This document shows, in pieces, positions 51,220 to 59,524 of a DNA stretch of 63,125 nt (position 1 is its first letter; each line of letters begins with the position of its first letter). Source of the stretch: Geobacter sp. (GTDB taxonomy: Bacteria; Desulfobacterota; Desulfuromonadia; Geobacterales; Pseudopelobacteraceae); the NCBI GenBank assembly GCA_027346925.1, contig DAIERH010000001.1, positions 1 to 63,125 on the forward strand, in the 5' to 3' direction. A model generated the notes under the pieces. It was not told where the DNA came from, did not search any database, and saw only the letters and a list, made by a program, of their open reading frames with translations. Position numbers and translations under genes: made by a program.

Positions 51220-52751
51220 CATTCCTCCGGTGATTCATGCACGTTGTGGCTCAAAAAGGAACGAATCTCCTTCGAGGGTGGCGGGGTCATCAGCGAAACC
51301 GCGATCATGACGGCCAGTACCACCGGCGCGCCCAGAAAGGCCGAAGATGTGGCCGGAAACAGCAGGCTGATGATTGGTACGGACGTACCCGCCACGAGCG
51401 GGGCGAAGGTGATCAGCACCCCTGTCAGCATGCCGCTGATCACCCCGGCGGCATTGGCCCTCCCCCACCAGATACCCAGCAGGAAGGCGGGGAAGATGGT
51501 GTTGCCGGCCAGGGCAAAGGCCAGGGCCGCGATCTCGGCGATCATCATGGCGGTGGGACGCAGGGACAGCCCCAAAGCCACCAGCGCCAGCACCAGGAAA
51601 AACCCCTTGGCGGCATAGACCTTGTCCGTCTCCGAGGCATTGGGACGTATCAGCCGGGGGTAGATATCGTAGGAGAACGAGGCCGAGCCGGTCAGGATCA
51701 GCCCTGTCACGGTGGAAAAGGCGGCGCTCAACCCTCCCGCCACCAGGAGTCCCGTCACCCACTGGGGAAGACCGCCGTTCAGGGCCGCGGAGAGCACCGC
51801 CATGTCGGCCGCCTTCGGGTCCGTAACGGTGAAGGGGAAGCCGCCGCGCGCCTCGAACAGCCGCGCCAGCACGCCATAGGCCGGTGCGGACCAGTAGATC
51901 AGGGCGATGAAGAACAGGCCCCATACCACTCCCCAACGGGCATCGCGGATACCCGGCACCATGTAGAAACGGGAGAGCACATGGGGCAGGCCGGCCGTAC
52001 CGAACATGAGCGTGAAGCAGAGGGAGAACCAGGCAAAGGGGGAATCGCCGGTCAATGGCCGGGCCCAGGAAAAGTCGAACTGCTGTTGCAGGTCGGAGAT
52101 GGCGGCGCCGTAGCCGAACTGGGGCAGAAGCCAGAAGTAGCCCAGTTTGCAGTTGAGCAGCATCAGCGGCAGGATAAAGGTGATGATCAGCACGAAGTAC
52201 TGCAGTTTCTGGTTGCGGGCCACCCCCATGGTTCCGGATACGACCACGAATCCGACCACCAGCGAGGCACCCACGATCACTGCCGGGGTGTAACCGATGC
52301 CGAACAGCCACGACACCAACAGGGCGATGCCGCGGAATTGCGCCACGCTGTAGATGACGGCGATGACGATGGCGATGAGCGCCGCCAGGGTGCGGGCCAC
52401 CTCGGATTCATAGCGGAAACCGACGAAATCCGGGGCGGTGTACTTGCCGAAACGCCTGATCTGGGTGGCCATCAGCACCAGCAGAAGCACATAGCCGCCG
52501 GTCCACCCCACCACATAGGCCGTGGCGGAATACCCCTTCAGATAAAACATCCCCGCCAGTCCCAGGAAACTGGCCGCGCTCATCCAGTTGCTGGCAATGG
52601 CGGCCCCGATCCCCACCCGGCCGGTATATCCGCCGGTAAAGCCGTATTCGGATGTCTGCCGTGTCCTGGTGCGCACGCCCGAGAGGATGAACAGCGCAAA
52701 CATGCCGGCCACGATGGCCAGGGGGAGCAGTTGTACCGTGGATGGGGCCAT
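51219..52751 (-). CDS. Sodium:solute symporter, VC_2705 type (large subunit)
   Basis: 510 residues, about 13 TM helices of the SSS family. YGFTGGYTGRVGIGAAIASNWMSAASFLGLAGMFYLKGY and the sodium-site region LVAGGLSAAFSTVTGLILTGSASFSYDIY are typical and close to acetate permease (ActP). It is paired with a DUF4212 small subunit, so this is the two-subunit VC_2705 subfamily, likely importing a short organic acid such as acetate with sodium. Its start follows directly on the DUF4212 stop and its stop overlaps the DUF294 gene. Confidence 0.87.
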   Translation of the reverse strand: MAPSTVQLLPLAIVAGMFALFILSGVRTRTRQTSEYGFTGGYTGRVGIGAAIASNWMSAASFLGLAGMFYLKGYSATAYVVGWTGGYVLLLVLMATQIRRFGKYTAPDFVGFRYESEVARTLAALIAIVIAVIYSVAQFRGIALLVSWLFGIGYTPAVIVGASLVVGFVVVSGTMGVARNQKLQYFVLIITFILPLMLLNCKLGYFWLLPQFGYGAAISDLQQQFDFSWARPLTGDSPFAWFSLCFTLMFGTAGLPHVLSRFYMVPGIRDARWGVVWGLFFIALIYWSAPAYGVLARLFEARGGFPFTVTDPKAADMAVLSAALNGGLPQWVTGLLVAGGLSAAFSTVTGLILTGSASFSYDIYPRLIRPNASETDKVYAAKGFFLVLALVALGLSLRPTAMMIAEIAALAFALAGNTIFPAFLLGIWWGRANAAGVISGMLTGVLITFAPLVAGTSVPIISLLFPATSSAFLGAPVVLAVMIAVSLMTPPPSKEIRSFLSHNVHESPEE

Positions 52752-53096
52752 CTATTCCTCCCCGTTGGAACCGGTGCGGCTCCGAAAACGCATGGTGCCG
52801 TCCAGATCCCGGCTGGCATGCCGGTCCATCCAGATGTTGAACACCACGCAGAGGATGATGAACCAGAGCGGCAAAAACTGGCCGGTCAGCCAGCAGGGGA
52901 TCGGCAGGTTGAAGAGGGTCCATTGCGACAGAATGCCCTTCCGGACCGAGTGCACCAGCAGATATACCAGGCTCTGGGAGCCTACGATGGCCAGCAGCCA
53001 TCCCGCCAGCACCAGCGTGATCAGCCGGGTTTCCCCCCTCATGACCGTCCCGCGGGGCCTGAAAAAATTGACGTCGTTACATCCACGTTTCGACAT
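52752..53096 (-). CDS. DUF4212 small subunit of the sodium/solute symporter
   Basis: 114 residues with two TM helices (LITLVLAGWLLAIVGSQSLVYLL; LTGQFLPLWFIILCVVFNIWMD). The NFFRPRG N-terminal motif and the paired symporter downstream identify the TIGR03647/DUF4212 type. The ATG at 53096 has GGGAG in front. It immediately precedes the large subunit with no gap and is the first gene of the operon. Confidence 0.85.
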   Translation of the reverse strand: MSKRGCNDVNFFRPRGTVMRGETRLITLVLAGWLLAIVGSQSLVYLLVHSVRKGILSQWTLFNLPIPCWLTGQFLPLWFIILCVVFNIWMDRHASRDLDGTMRFRSRTGSNGEE

Positions 53097-53115
53097 GGTT
53101 TTCTCCCGCTTTGTA

Positions 53116-53170
53116 TGTAGGGGTGCTGCTTGCCGCGCCCCGATTGGGCGGAGCAAGCGCCGCCCCTACA
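53116..53170. repeat. Palindromic REP-like element ending in the trmB stop
   Basis: TGTAGGGG (53116-53123) and CCCCTACA (53163-53170) are the outer arms, GCTTGC (53128-53133) and GCAAGC (53153-53158) the inner ones, with a GC-rich core. The trmB stop codon TAG lies inside the right arm. A related palindrome occurs at 58258. Confidence 0.7.
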
Positions 53171-53810
53171 CGACCCTTTTCCGGTACTGCACGAAATAGA
53201 TACGTTTCCCCTCGGCCATGAACTTGCGCATGTACTTGGACAGGGGATACCCCGTCACCTCATGGCGGAAGATGTCGGGGGCCAGGCAATTTTCAAAACC
53301 GCCCATGGCGGGCATCATCCGGGCCACATCCTCGCCGTAGTCGTCGAAATCGGTGGCAAAGTGAAACTCCGCCCCGGGCTGCATGAACCCCGCAAGGAAA
53401 TTCACAAACTCGGCATTCACCAATCTGCGCTTGCGGTGGCGTGTCTTGGGCCAGGGGTCGGGGCAGTTGACGATTACCCCCTGAAGCGACCCGGGCGGGA
53501 TGCACCGCACCAGGAAGCCACGCGCCTCGTCCCGCACCACCCGTACGTTGGTCAGCCCCGCCGAAGCGATGCGCTTGCAGGTCTTCAGGCACCCCTTATT
53601 GTAATAGTCCACGGCAATAAAATTCCGGTCGGGATGCATGGTCGCCATCTGCGTCACGAAATCTCCGATACCACAGCCGATTTCAAGGATCAAGGGGTTC
53701 TGGCTTCCGAAAATCCCGGCCCAGTCGGGCATGGCGGTCAGCAGTTCGGAGCCCAGGAAATGGGGGGAGGTTATGGGGATCAGGTTCACGACATCCGCCT
53801 CGGGTTGCAT
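53166..53810 (-). CDS. trmB: tRNA (guanine-N7-)-methyltransferase
   Basis: 214 residues, Rossmann-fold methyltransferase that forms m7G46 in tRNA. LEIGCGIGDFV is the SAM site, NFIAVDYYNKGC follows, NCPDPWPKTRHRKRRLV is the signature of the TrmB family, and HFATDFDDYGEDV supplies a conserved Asp. The start at 53810 is an ATG without a clear ribosome site; a GTG at 53831 would add seven residues. The stop lies in a repeat element. Confidence 0.92.
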   Translation of the reverse strand: MQPEADVVNLIPITSPHFLGSELLTAMPDWAGIFGSQNPLILEIGCGIGDFVTQMATMHPDRNFIAVDYYNKGCLKTCKRIASAGLTNVRVVRDEARGFLVRCIPPGSLQGVIVNCPDPWPKTRHRKRRLVNAEFVNFLAGFMQPGAEFHFATDFDDYGEDVARMMPAMGGFENCLAPDIFRHEVTGYPLSKYMRKFMAEGKRIYFVQYRKRVV

Positions 53811-54016
53811 AGTACCGTGGCAACGTAGCACAATTCACGGCGACATTCATCGCTTTTTGCAACTGTACACAAAAAACGCGGCCAGCGGCAAGGCTAAACA
53901 GACACCGCCACCGGCTGGCGGGGAACAGACGGCCGGGGCTGGGAGCGAATTATTCCGGTTAACATTTTTTCCTCGCTGTGGTATAGACGTCGAGATTGTA
54001 CGGAACGGGAGACCCT

Positions 54017-54298
54017 ATGGAAATTTTCGGCGGTTTCATGGTGATGATGAGCATACTCAGTTTTTTCATGGCCGTGGTGTGGCTGATCATGCCGTTCGTG
54101 GTTTTCACCATCAAGGGGAAGCTGGACAGGACCCTGGATGTGCTGGCGGGGGTTGAACGGCGTCTGGCCGCAATCGAGGCGCAGCTGGGCGCGTTGCAGC
54201 GCGGGCCGTGCTCCCCGCCTCCTCCCCTGACGACCGAAGAAGCGGCTCCAACCGCCAAGCGGGAGTCCCCGGAGGACACATCATTACCCCTTGCCTGA
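54017..54298 (+). CDS. Small single-helix membrane protein
   Basis: 93 residues; not recognised. It has a hydrophobic segment at about 5-37 (GGFMVMMSILSFFMAVVWLIMPFVVF) long enough for one or two passes, then a short coiled-coil-like helix (KLDRTLDVLAGVERRLAAIEAQLGALQ) and a Pro/Ser/Glu-rich tail. CGGGAG precedes the ATG at 54017. It is 58 bp before fabI. Its design resembles small envelope accessory proteins; no function is proposed. Confidence 0.65.
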   Translation: MEIFGGFMVMMSILSFFMAVVWLIMPFVVFTIKGKLDRTLDVLAGVERRLAAIEAQLGALQRGPCSPPPPLTTEEAAPTAKRESPEDTSLPLA

Positions 54299-54356
54299 CA
54301 GGCAATTTCTGGTACTATAACGTATTCGATTCTCATTCGGACGGAGGTTGGTCGCA

Positions 54357-55124
54357 ATGGTGTTGCAGGGCAAAAAAGCGCTTATATTCGGTATCGCCAA
54401 CGACAAAAGCATTGCGTGGGCCATTGCCAAAATGTTTCGCGAGCAGGGCGCGGAACTGGCCATCACCTATGCGGGCGAGGCCTTCGAGAAACGGGTCCGC
54501 CCCCTGGCGGAGTCGCTGAACGCTCAAGCGATACTGCCCTGCAACGTTACCAGCGACGACGAGATCAAAGCGGTCTTCAGCGAACTGGGCAAGGTCTGGG
54601 ACGGCATCGACATCATCGTCCACTCGGTGGCCTTCGCCAACAAGGAAGAACTCAAGGGGACCATCCTCAACACCACCCGTGAAGGCTTTGCCACCGCCAT
54701 GGACATCAGTGTCTACTCCTTCCTGGGGATCATGAAGGAGGCCCGCCAGATGGTGCAGGGACGCCACGCCTCGGCCCTGACCATGAGCTACTACGGCGCG
54801 GTCAAGGTATTCCCCAGCTACAACGTCATGGGTATCGCCAAGGCGGCCCTGGAGTCATCGGTGCGCTACCTGGCCGAGGCATACGGACCGGAAGGGGTCC
54901 GGGTCAACGCCATCTCGGCCGGCCCCATCCGTACCCTGGCCGCCGCGGGCGTGAACGGCTTCCACAACATCCTCAACCACGTGGAAGCCAAGGCCCCCCT
55001 GCGGCGCACCATCACCCAGGAGGACGTGGCCCGCTCGGCGGTCTACCTGTGCAGCGACCTGGCCAGCGGCGTCACCGGCGAGATACATTACGTGGACGGC
55101 GGCTACAACGTAATCGGTCTTTAA
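54357..55124 (+). CDS. fabI: Enoyl-[acyl-carrier-protein] reductase (NADH)
   Basis: 255 residues, a short-chain dehydrogenase fold. It reduces enoyl-ACP in the last step of each fatty-acid elongation cycle. GIANDKSIAWAIA binds NADH. The catalytic pair is Tyr155-x6-Lys162 (YNVMGIAK), with the supporting Tyr in MSYYGA. NAISAGPIRTLAA is the substrate-loop signature. The ATG at 54357 follows GGAGG by about 10 bases; an in-frame TTG at 54348 is less likely. It is the target of triclosan-type inhibitors in other bacteria. Confidence 0.94.
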   Translation: MVLQGKKALIFGIANDKSIAWAIAKMFREQGAELAITYAGEAFEKRVRPLAESLNAQAILPCNVTSDDEIKAVFSELGKVWDGIDIIVHSVAFANKEELKGTILNTTREGFATAMDISVYSFLGIMKEARQMVQGRHASALTMSYYGAVKVFPSYNVMGIAKAALESSVRYLAEAYGPEGVRVNAISAGPIRTLAAAGVNGFHNILNHVEAKAPLRRTITQEDVARSAVYLCSDLASGVTGEIHYVDGGYNVIGL

Positions 55125-55169
55125 CCCCGGAGCCTTCCCATCAAAGAACCCTTCGGCAACCTTGCAGGC

Positions 55170-56813
55170 TTGAAATCAAGCCAGATACAGGCCTTGGAGC
55201 GCCTCTACCGGCGGCGCGTCCCGCCGGCCGAATTCTGCACCCATGAACTGGCTGCCCGCCTCGTTGAGATATCATCCGACATCCGCCGCCAGGTCGGCAT
55301 CCTCGTCAACCGCTACGGCGTGGTGGAACATGTCATCTGCGGCGACGAAAAGGGGCTGGTCATCCCCGAATTGCGCGACTATCCCCTGGGGAAGCGCTCC
55401 CTTCGCGGCCTGCGCCTGATCCATACCCACCTGAAGAACGAACAGATCAGCGAGGACGACATCACCGACCTGTCGCTCCTCAGGCTCGACCTGCTGGCCG
55501 CCCTGCTGTTCACCCCCGGCAAACCGCAGATATTCGCCCAGATGGCCCACCTCTCCCCGGCCCACGGCGGGCCATCGGCCGTGGTCGAACCGGTCAGGCC
55601 CCTGGAACGGATCGACCTGGACTTTGCCCATTTCATCCCTGAACTTGAAGCCGACCTGGAGCGCGCCACCCGGCTGACGACCAAGGGCGGCGAGGCCCTG
55701 GAACGGGCCATCCTGATCTCGGTCACCATCACCGGCACGCGCCAGGAGGCGGAAGATTCCATCGCCGAACTGCGCGAGTTGGCCCGCACCGCCCGCGTGG
55801 AGGCGCTGGACGCCTTCATCCAGCGGCCGCGCAAGCTCAACCCCCGCTTCCTGATGGGAGAGGGCAAGATGCGCGACGTGGTCATCCGCGCCCTGCAACG
55901 GGGGGCCAGCATGCTGATCTTCGACCAGGAACTGACCCCGGCCCAGATCCGCTCCATCTCGGCCATGACCGAGCTGAAGGTCATCGACCGCAGCCAGTTG
56001 ATCCTGGACATCTTTGCCCGCCGCGCCAAGAGCCTGGACGGCAAGGTGCAGGTGGAACTGGCCCAGCTCAAGTACCTGCTGCCGCGGCTGACCGGCAGGG
56101 GGGTTCAGATGTCGCGCCTGATGGGGGGCATCGGCGGACGCGGACCGGGCGAGACCAAGCTGGAGACCGACCGCCGCCGCATCCGCGACCGCATCGCCAG
56201 CCTGGAGCGGGAGCTGAAGGAACTCTCCCGGGGCCGTGACCAGCGCCGCCGCCAGCGGGTCAAGGCCGGGGTGCCGATCATCTCCATCGTGGGCTACACC
56301 AATGCCGGCAAGTCCACCCTGCTGAACGCCCTGACCCAGAGTGACGTCTTCACCGAGGACCTGCTCTTCGCCACCTTGGACACCTCCACCCGCCGCCTGC
56401 GTTTTCCCCGCGAGCGGGAAGTGATCATCACCGACACGGTCGGCTTCATCCGTTCCCTGCCCGCGTCGCTCATGGGCGCCTTCAAGGCCACCCTTGAGGA
56501 GCTGAGGGACGCGGACCTGCTTCTGCACGTGGTTGATGCCGCCAATCCCCGTTTCGAGGATCAGATCGCCCAGGTGGGGCGTATCCTGGATGAGTTGGAG
56601 CTGGGTGACAAACCGCAACTGCTGGTGTTCAACAAGGCCGACCTGTTGGCGGAGATGAAGAAGGCTGATACCGTGGCCTTTCTCAAGGTGCGCCAGATCG
56701 CCCGCACCCGGGGCGGCATCACCGTTTCGGCCCGCGACCGCAAGAGCCTGGCTCCGTTGATCCAGGAGTTGCAGCAGCGCTTCTGGCCGGGGGAAGAGTC
56801 CCTCATGGATTGA
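55170..56813 (+). CDS. hflX: Ribosome-dissociating GTPase HflX
   Basis: 547 residues from TTG 55170. The GTP-binding domain has G1 GYTNAGKST (about 374-382), G3 DTVGF and G4 NKAD, and is preceded by the HflX-specific region (RFLMGEGKMRDVV, LIFDQELTPAQIR, GGIGGRGPGETKLETDRRRI). HflX splits stalled 70S ribosomes under stress. The N-terminal extension of about 170 residues is the long form seen in Proteobacteria outside E. coli. The start is uncertain: the frame continues upstream as IKEPFGNLAGL to an ATC at 55140 that has GGAG before it, and those residues look like the conserved N-terminus of long HflX proteins. Confidence 0.9.
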   Translation: MKSSQIQALERLYRRRVPPAEFCTHELAARLVEISSDIRRQVGILVNRYGVVEHVICGDEKGLVIPELRDYPLGKRSLRGLRLIHTHLKNEQISEDDITDLSLLRLDLLAALLFTPGKPQIFAQMAHLSPAHGGPSAVVEPVRPLERIDLDFAHFIPELEADLERATRLTTKGGEALERAILISVTITGTRQEAEDSIAELRELARTARVEALDAFIQRPRKLNPRFLMGEGKMRDVVIRALQRGASMLIFDQELTPAQIRSISAMTELKVIDRSQLILDIFARRAKSLDGKVQVELAQLKYLLPRLTGRGVQMSRLMGGIGGRGPGETKLETDRRRIRDRIASLERELKELSRGRDQRRRQRVKAGVPIISIVGYTNAGKSTLLNALTQSDVFTEDLLFATLDTSTRRLRFPREREVIITDTVGFIRSLPASLMGAFKATLEELRDADLLLHVVDAANPRFEDQIAQVGRILDELELGDKPQLLVFNKADLLAEMKKADTVAFLKVRQIARTRGGITVSARDRKSLAPLIQELQQRFWPGEESLMD

Positions 56814-56867
56814 CAACCCCCTCCCCTTCCCTGTATAGTCATCCAATCACATTCATCCCGGACCGCC

Positions 56868-58253
56868 ATGCAGGACCTCAAACACCTATCCAGCAAAAAG
56901 CGCTTTTTCGGCTTCAGCTTTTCCAGAACCAGTTCCAGCAACAGAAGGCTGACGGCTTCGGGCGACAACGTCCCCAAGGGGATGCATCCCCCCACGGGGA
57001 AACGCCGTGAACGCCTCAAGCATCTCCTCCTGTTTCTGGCCATCGTGCTGGCACTGACGCCGGTCTGCGTACTTGTGTTCCAGAAGGCGCCCCAAGCTTT
57101 CAAGGGTGCGGAAACGCTGATCAGATCACGTTTGGCTCCCCCCCCTTCCAGGGTGGAGGCTGCCAGACAGCCACCGGCCGACAGCTTCGAGACCGCCTGC
57201 CTGCTGCTCGATTCGGCAAGCACGACGGGGGAGCGGCTCACGGCGCTGACAACCGGCGGCGAGACCGTCAACTATACCATTCACGCCGATCTGCAGAAGC
57301 GGGTCCATGATTTCATGACCAGGTACCAGGTCCCCTATGGCGTGTTCGTGGCCATCGAGCCCTCAACGGGACGTATCCTGGCCATGACCGCCCACTCCTC
57401 CGTCGATTCACCCTGGGCGCGGGGCGCCTGCTTCGATCTGTATCCCATGGCGTCGCTGTTCAAGATCATTACCGCCTCGGCGGCGCTTGAGACCAAGCGC
57501 ATCACCCCGGAGACGGTGGTGGAGTTTCGCGGCCGCCCCTACTCCGAGAATCCCCGCTACTGGGACGCCAGCCCCAGGGGCAGAAACAACCGTATGGACG
57601 TGACCTATGCCATGGCCAAGTCCGTCAACCCGGTCTACGGACGGGTCGCCAGCGACATCGCCGGCAAGGCATCGGTCATGGAACTCGTGCAGCGCTTCGG
57701 TTTCAATCAGACACTGCTGGCCAACACCCCGGCCAAGGCGAGCAGGGCCGGAGAACCCCAGAGCGACCAAGGACTGAAACTGATGGGGGCCGGGCTCGAT
57801 CACGAGGTCAAGATATCTCCGCTGCACGCGGCGGTGATCATGGCCGCCATCGCCAATAACGGACGCATGATGTCCCCCAGCCTGACCGACCGGGTACTGG
57901 ACGGCAAGGGTGCGGTCAAGGAAACGCACACGCCGCGGGAGTTGCGGCGGCTGGTATCGCCCGAAACAGCGGCGGCCCTGACGCGGATGCTTTCCAGCAC
58001 CGTCACCAGCGGGACATCGCGGCGGGCCTTCCACGACCGGCAGGGACGGCCGCGCCTGAAGGTGGATATCGCCGCCAAGACCGGTTCCATCGACGGCAGC
58101 GATCCCAAGGGCCATTATTCCTGGTTTGCCGCATTTGCACCGATACGGCAGCCGCGCATCGCGCTGGTGGCATTGGTCATCAATCAGGACAGGTGGAGGA
58201 TCAAGGCGGCCCAGGTGGGTGAACAGGCATTGGAAGAGTTTTTCAGGAAATGA
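56868..58253 (+). CDS. Penicillin-binding transpeptidase, FtsI/PBP2-like without transglycosylase
   Basis: 461 residues. A cytoplasmic basic N-terminus of about 50 residues is followed by one TM helix at about 51-70 and a periplasmic transpeptidase domain at about 125-455. The active-site motifs are Ser196-L-F-Lys199, S-V-N at 252-254 and Lys404-T-Gly406. The linker region between TM and catalytic domain is much shorter than in PBP2 or FtsI. It cross-links peptidoglycan or modifies it under special conditions. It is followed closely by a palindromic repeat. It is not recognised as any named PBP. Confidence 0.82.
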   Translation: MQDLKHLSSKKRFFGFSFSRTSSSNRRLTASGDNVPKGMHPPTGKRRERLKHLLLFLAIVLALTPVCVLVFQKAPQAFKGAETLIRSRLAPPPSRVEAARQPPADSFETACLLLDSASTTGERLTALTTGGETVNYTIHADLQKRVHDFMTRYQVPYGVFVAIEPSTGRILAMTAHSSVDSPWARGACFDLYPMASLFKIITASAALETKRITPETVVEFRGRPYSENPRYWDASPRGRNNRMDVTYAMAKSVNPVYGRVASDIAGKASVMELVQRFGFNQTLLANTPAKASRAGEPQSDQGLKLMGAGLDHEVKISPLHAAVIMAAIANNGRMMSPSLTDRVLDGKGAVKETHTPRELRRLVSPETAAALTRMLSSTVTSGTSRRAFHDRQGRPRLKVDIAAKTGSIDGSDPKGHYSWFAAFAPIRQPRIALVALVINQDRWRIKAAQVGEQALEEFFRK

Positions 58254-58257
58254 TCGT

Positions 58258-58273
58258 GTAGGGGCGCCCCTAC
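58258..58273. repeat. 16-bp perfect palindrome between convergent genes
   Basis: GTAGGGGCGCCCCTAC, related to the arms of the element at 53116-53170. The TAG stop of the lpxH-like gene (58270-58272, minus strand) lies in the right half. Confidence 0.65.
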
Positions 58274-59001
58274 GATTCGTCGGTTACATAGTTCTTTAAC
58301 AACAGTTCCCCCCCAACCATCTCGCCGTAGGTGAACCGTTCCATCCAGTCTCCCAGGGAGAGGATGATAAAGGGCGGTGTATCCAGTTCTTCGCGAAAGC
58401 CCAGGTGAAAGTGGCCGGTAACCAGCCCGTCACACCCCTGGCGTTGCAGGGTGCGGGCAAAGTCGCGGATGATGACACGATAGTCCCAGCGCGCGAGTTT
58501 GGCCGGGTACGCGGCGCGACTGGTGTGCTGGAGGCGCTCCTTGATCCGCACGGCCAGCTTCGGAGGAAAGTGGGCAACAGCGGTTGCGATGAACTGGTTG
58601 TGCAGCAACCGACGCAGCAGGCGGTAGCCATGGTCGGCAGCGTTGATCTGATCGCCGTGGCAGAGAAAGAGACGCCTTCCCTGCACCGTCAGGATGGCGG
58701 GGCCGGTGTGGATCTCGGCCCCCAGGCGCTCACGAAAGACATGGCCCAGATGAAAGTCGTGGTTGCCTTCGAAGTACACCAGGCGGCAACCGCTGGCCAG
58801 CAACGACCGCAGCGCATCCAGCACGGCATCGTACTGCCGGAAGGGGTTGGAGGGGAAACCCAGCCAGAAGTCGAACAGGTCGCCCATGATGAAGAGGGTC
58901 TCCGTGTTCCCCTTCAGTTCGGCCAGGAATTGCAGCAGCAGGCGGTAATTGCGGTCAACCGGTGTCCCCAGGTGGGCATCGGCGAGAAATATGGTTCGCA
59001 T
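58270..59001 (-). CDS. lpxH: UDP-2,3-diacylglucosamine hydrolase-like metallophosphoesterase
   Basis: 243 residues. The calcineurin-type metal ligands appear in order: DAHLG, GDLFDFWLG, EGNHDFH, LCHGDQIN and GHFHLGF. GDLFDFW together with the overall length is typical for LpxH, which removes UMP from UDP-2,3-diacylglucosamine in lipid A synthesis at the inner face of the membrane. The ATG at 59001 directly precedes RTIFLADAH; the frame extends to 59115 without a homologous extension. It lies opposite UPF0158, with starts 58 bp apart. A related LpxH2 assignment is possible. Confidence 0.82.
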   Translation of the reverse strand: MRTIFLADAHLGTPVDRNYRLLLQFLAELKGNTETLFIMGDLFDFWLGFPSNPFRQYDAVLDALRSLLASGCRLVYFEGNHDFHLGHVFRERLGAEIHTGPAILTVQGRRLFLCHGDQINAADHGYRLLRRLLHNQFIATAVAHFPPKLAVRIKERLQHTSRAAYPAKLARWDYRVIIRDFARTLQRQGCDGLVTGHFHLGFREELDTPPFIILSLGDWMERFTYGEMVGGELLLKNYVTDES

Positions 59002-59059
59002 GACGGGGATTGTGCGGTCACTCTCCCCGGAAGTCAACAGGGAATAGAGGTTTGATGCC

Positions 59060-59515
59060 ATGGCTTTCGTGCATAACGTGGAAATAGTTTGGGATGATCT
59101 GCTGGATGCCTTCACCAGTGGCCAGGGAGACCGGGTTTACTTCCTGGACCGCATGACCGGTGAGATTTTTTTTGTGCCTTCCGCCCTGGAGGACGAGGAG
59201 TTCTGGCGCCAACTGGAGCGCAACCGGGAACGCTTTCTGGAAATACCGCGCTTCGACTACGGCGTTGAACGCCAGATCATGTCCGGCTTCATCGGGGCCA
59301 TCGAGGATAAAGGGCTCAAACGGCTGCTGGACGGCTCGCTGGTCGGGAAAAAACCCTATGGCAAGCTGAACGACATCCTCTCCTTCTTCCCCGAGGAGAA
59401 CGAACGGCTGCTGGAGATCAAGGACGAATTCCTCACCAGCCGGGTCAAACACTGGCTTGAGGAGAACAACCTGTTCACCGTGGAGATGGAGGAGATGCTC
59501 GTATCCCGGATCTGA
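59060..59515 (+). CDS. UPF0158 family protein
   Basis: 151 residues, cytoplasmic and acidic. VEIVWDDLLDAFTSGQGDRVYFLDRMTGEIFFVP at the N-terminus and GKKPYGKLNDILSFFPEENERLLEIKDEF are the recognisable blocks of UPF0158, a family of unknown function. GAGG lies upstream of the ATG. It is 9 bp before the AI-2E carrier gene, so they form an operon. Confidence 0.8.
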   Translation: MAFVHNVEIVWDDLLDAFTSGQGDRVYFLDRMTGEIFFVPSALEDEEFWRQLERNRERFLEIPRFDYGVERQIMSGFIGAIEDKGLKRLLDGSLVGKKPYGKLNDILSFFPEENERLLEIKDEFLTSRVKHWLEENNLFTVEMEEMLVSRI

Positions 59516-59524
59516 GAGGACCTT

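Noticed and set aside
51237..53120. A 627-residue plus-strand open frame opposite the symporter
   Set aside because: Low-complexity Gly/Gln/His-rich product antisense to the sodium symporter; a GC-driven shadow.
55272..56846. A 524-residue minus-strand open frame opposite hflX
   Set aside because: Antisense to HflX with intact GTPase motifs; no protein-like composition.
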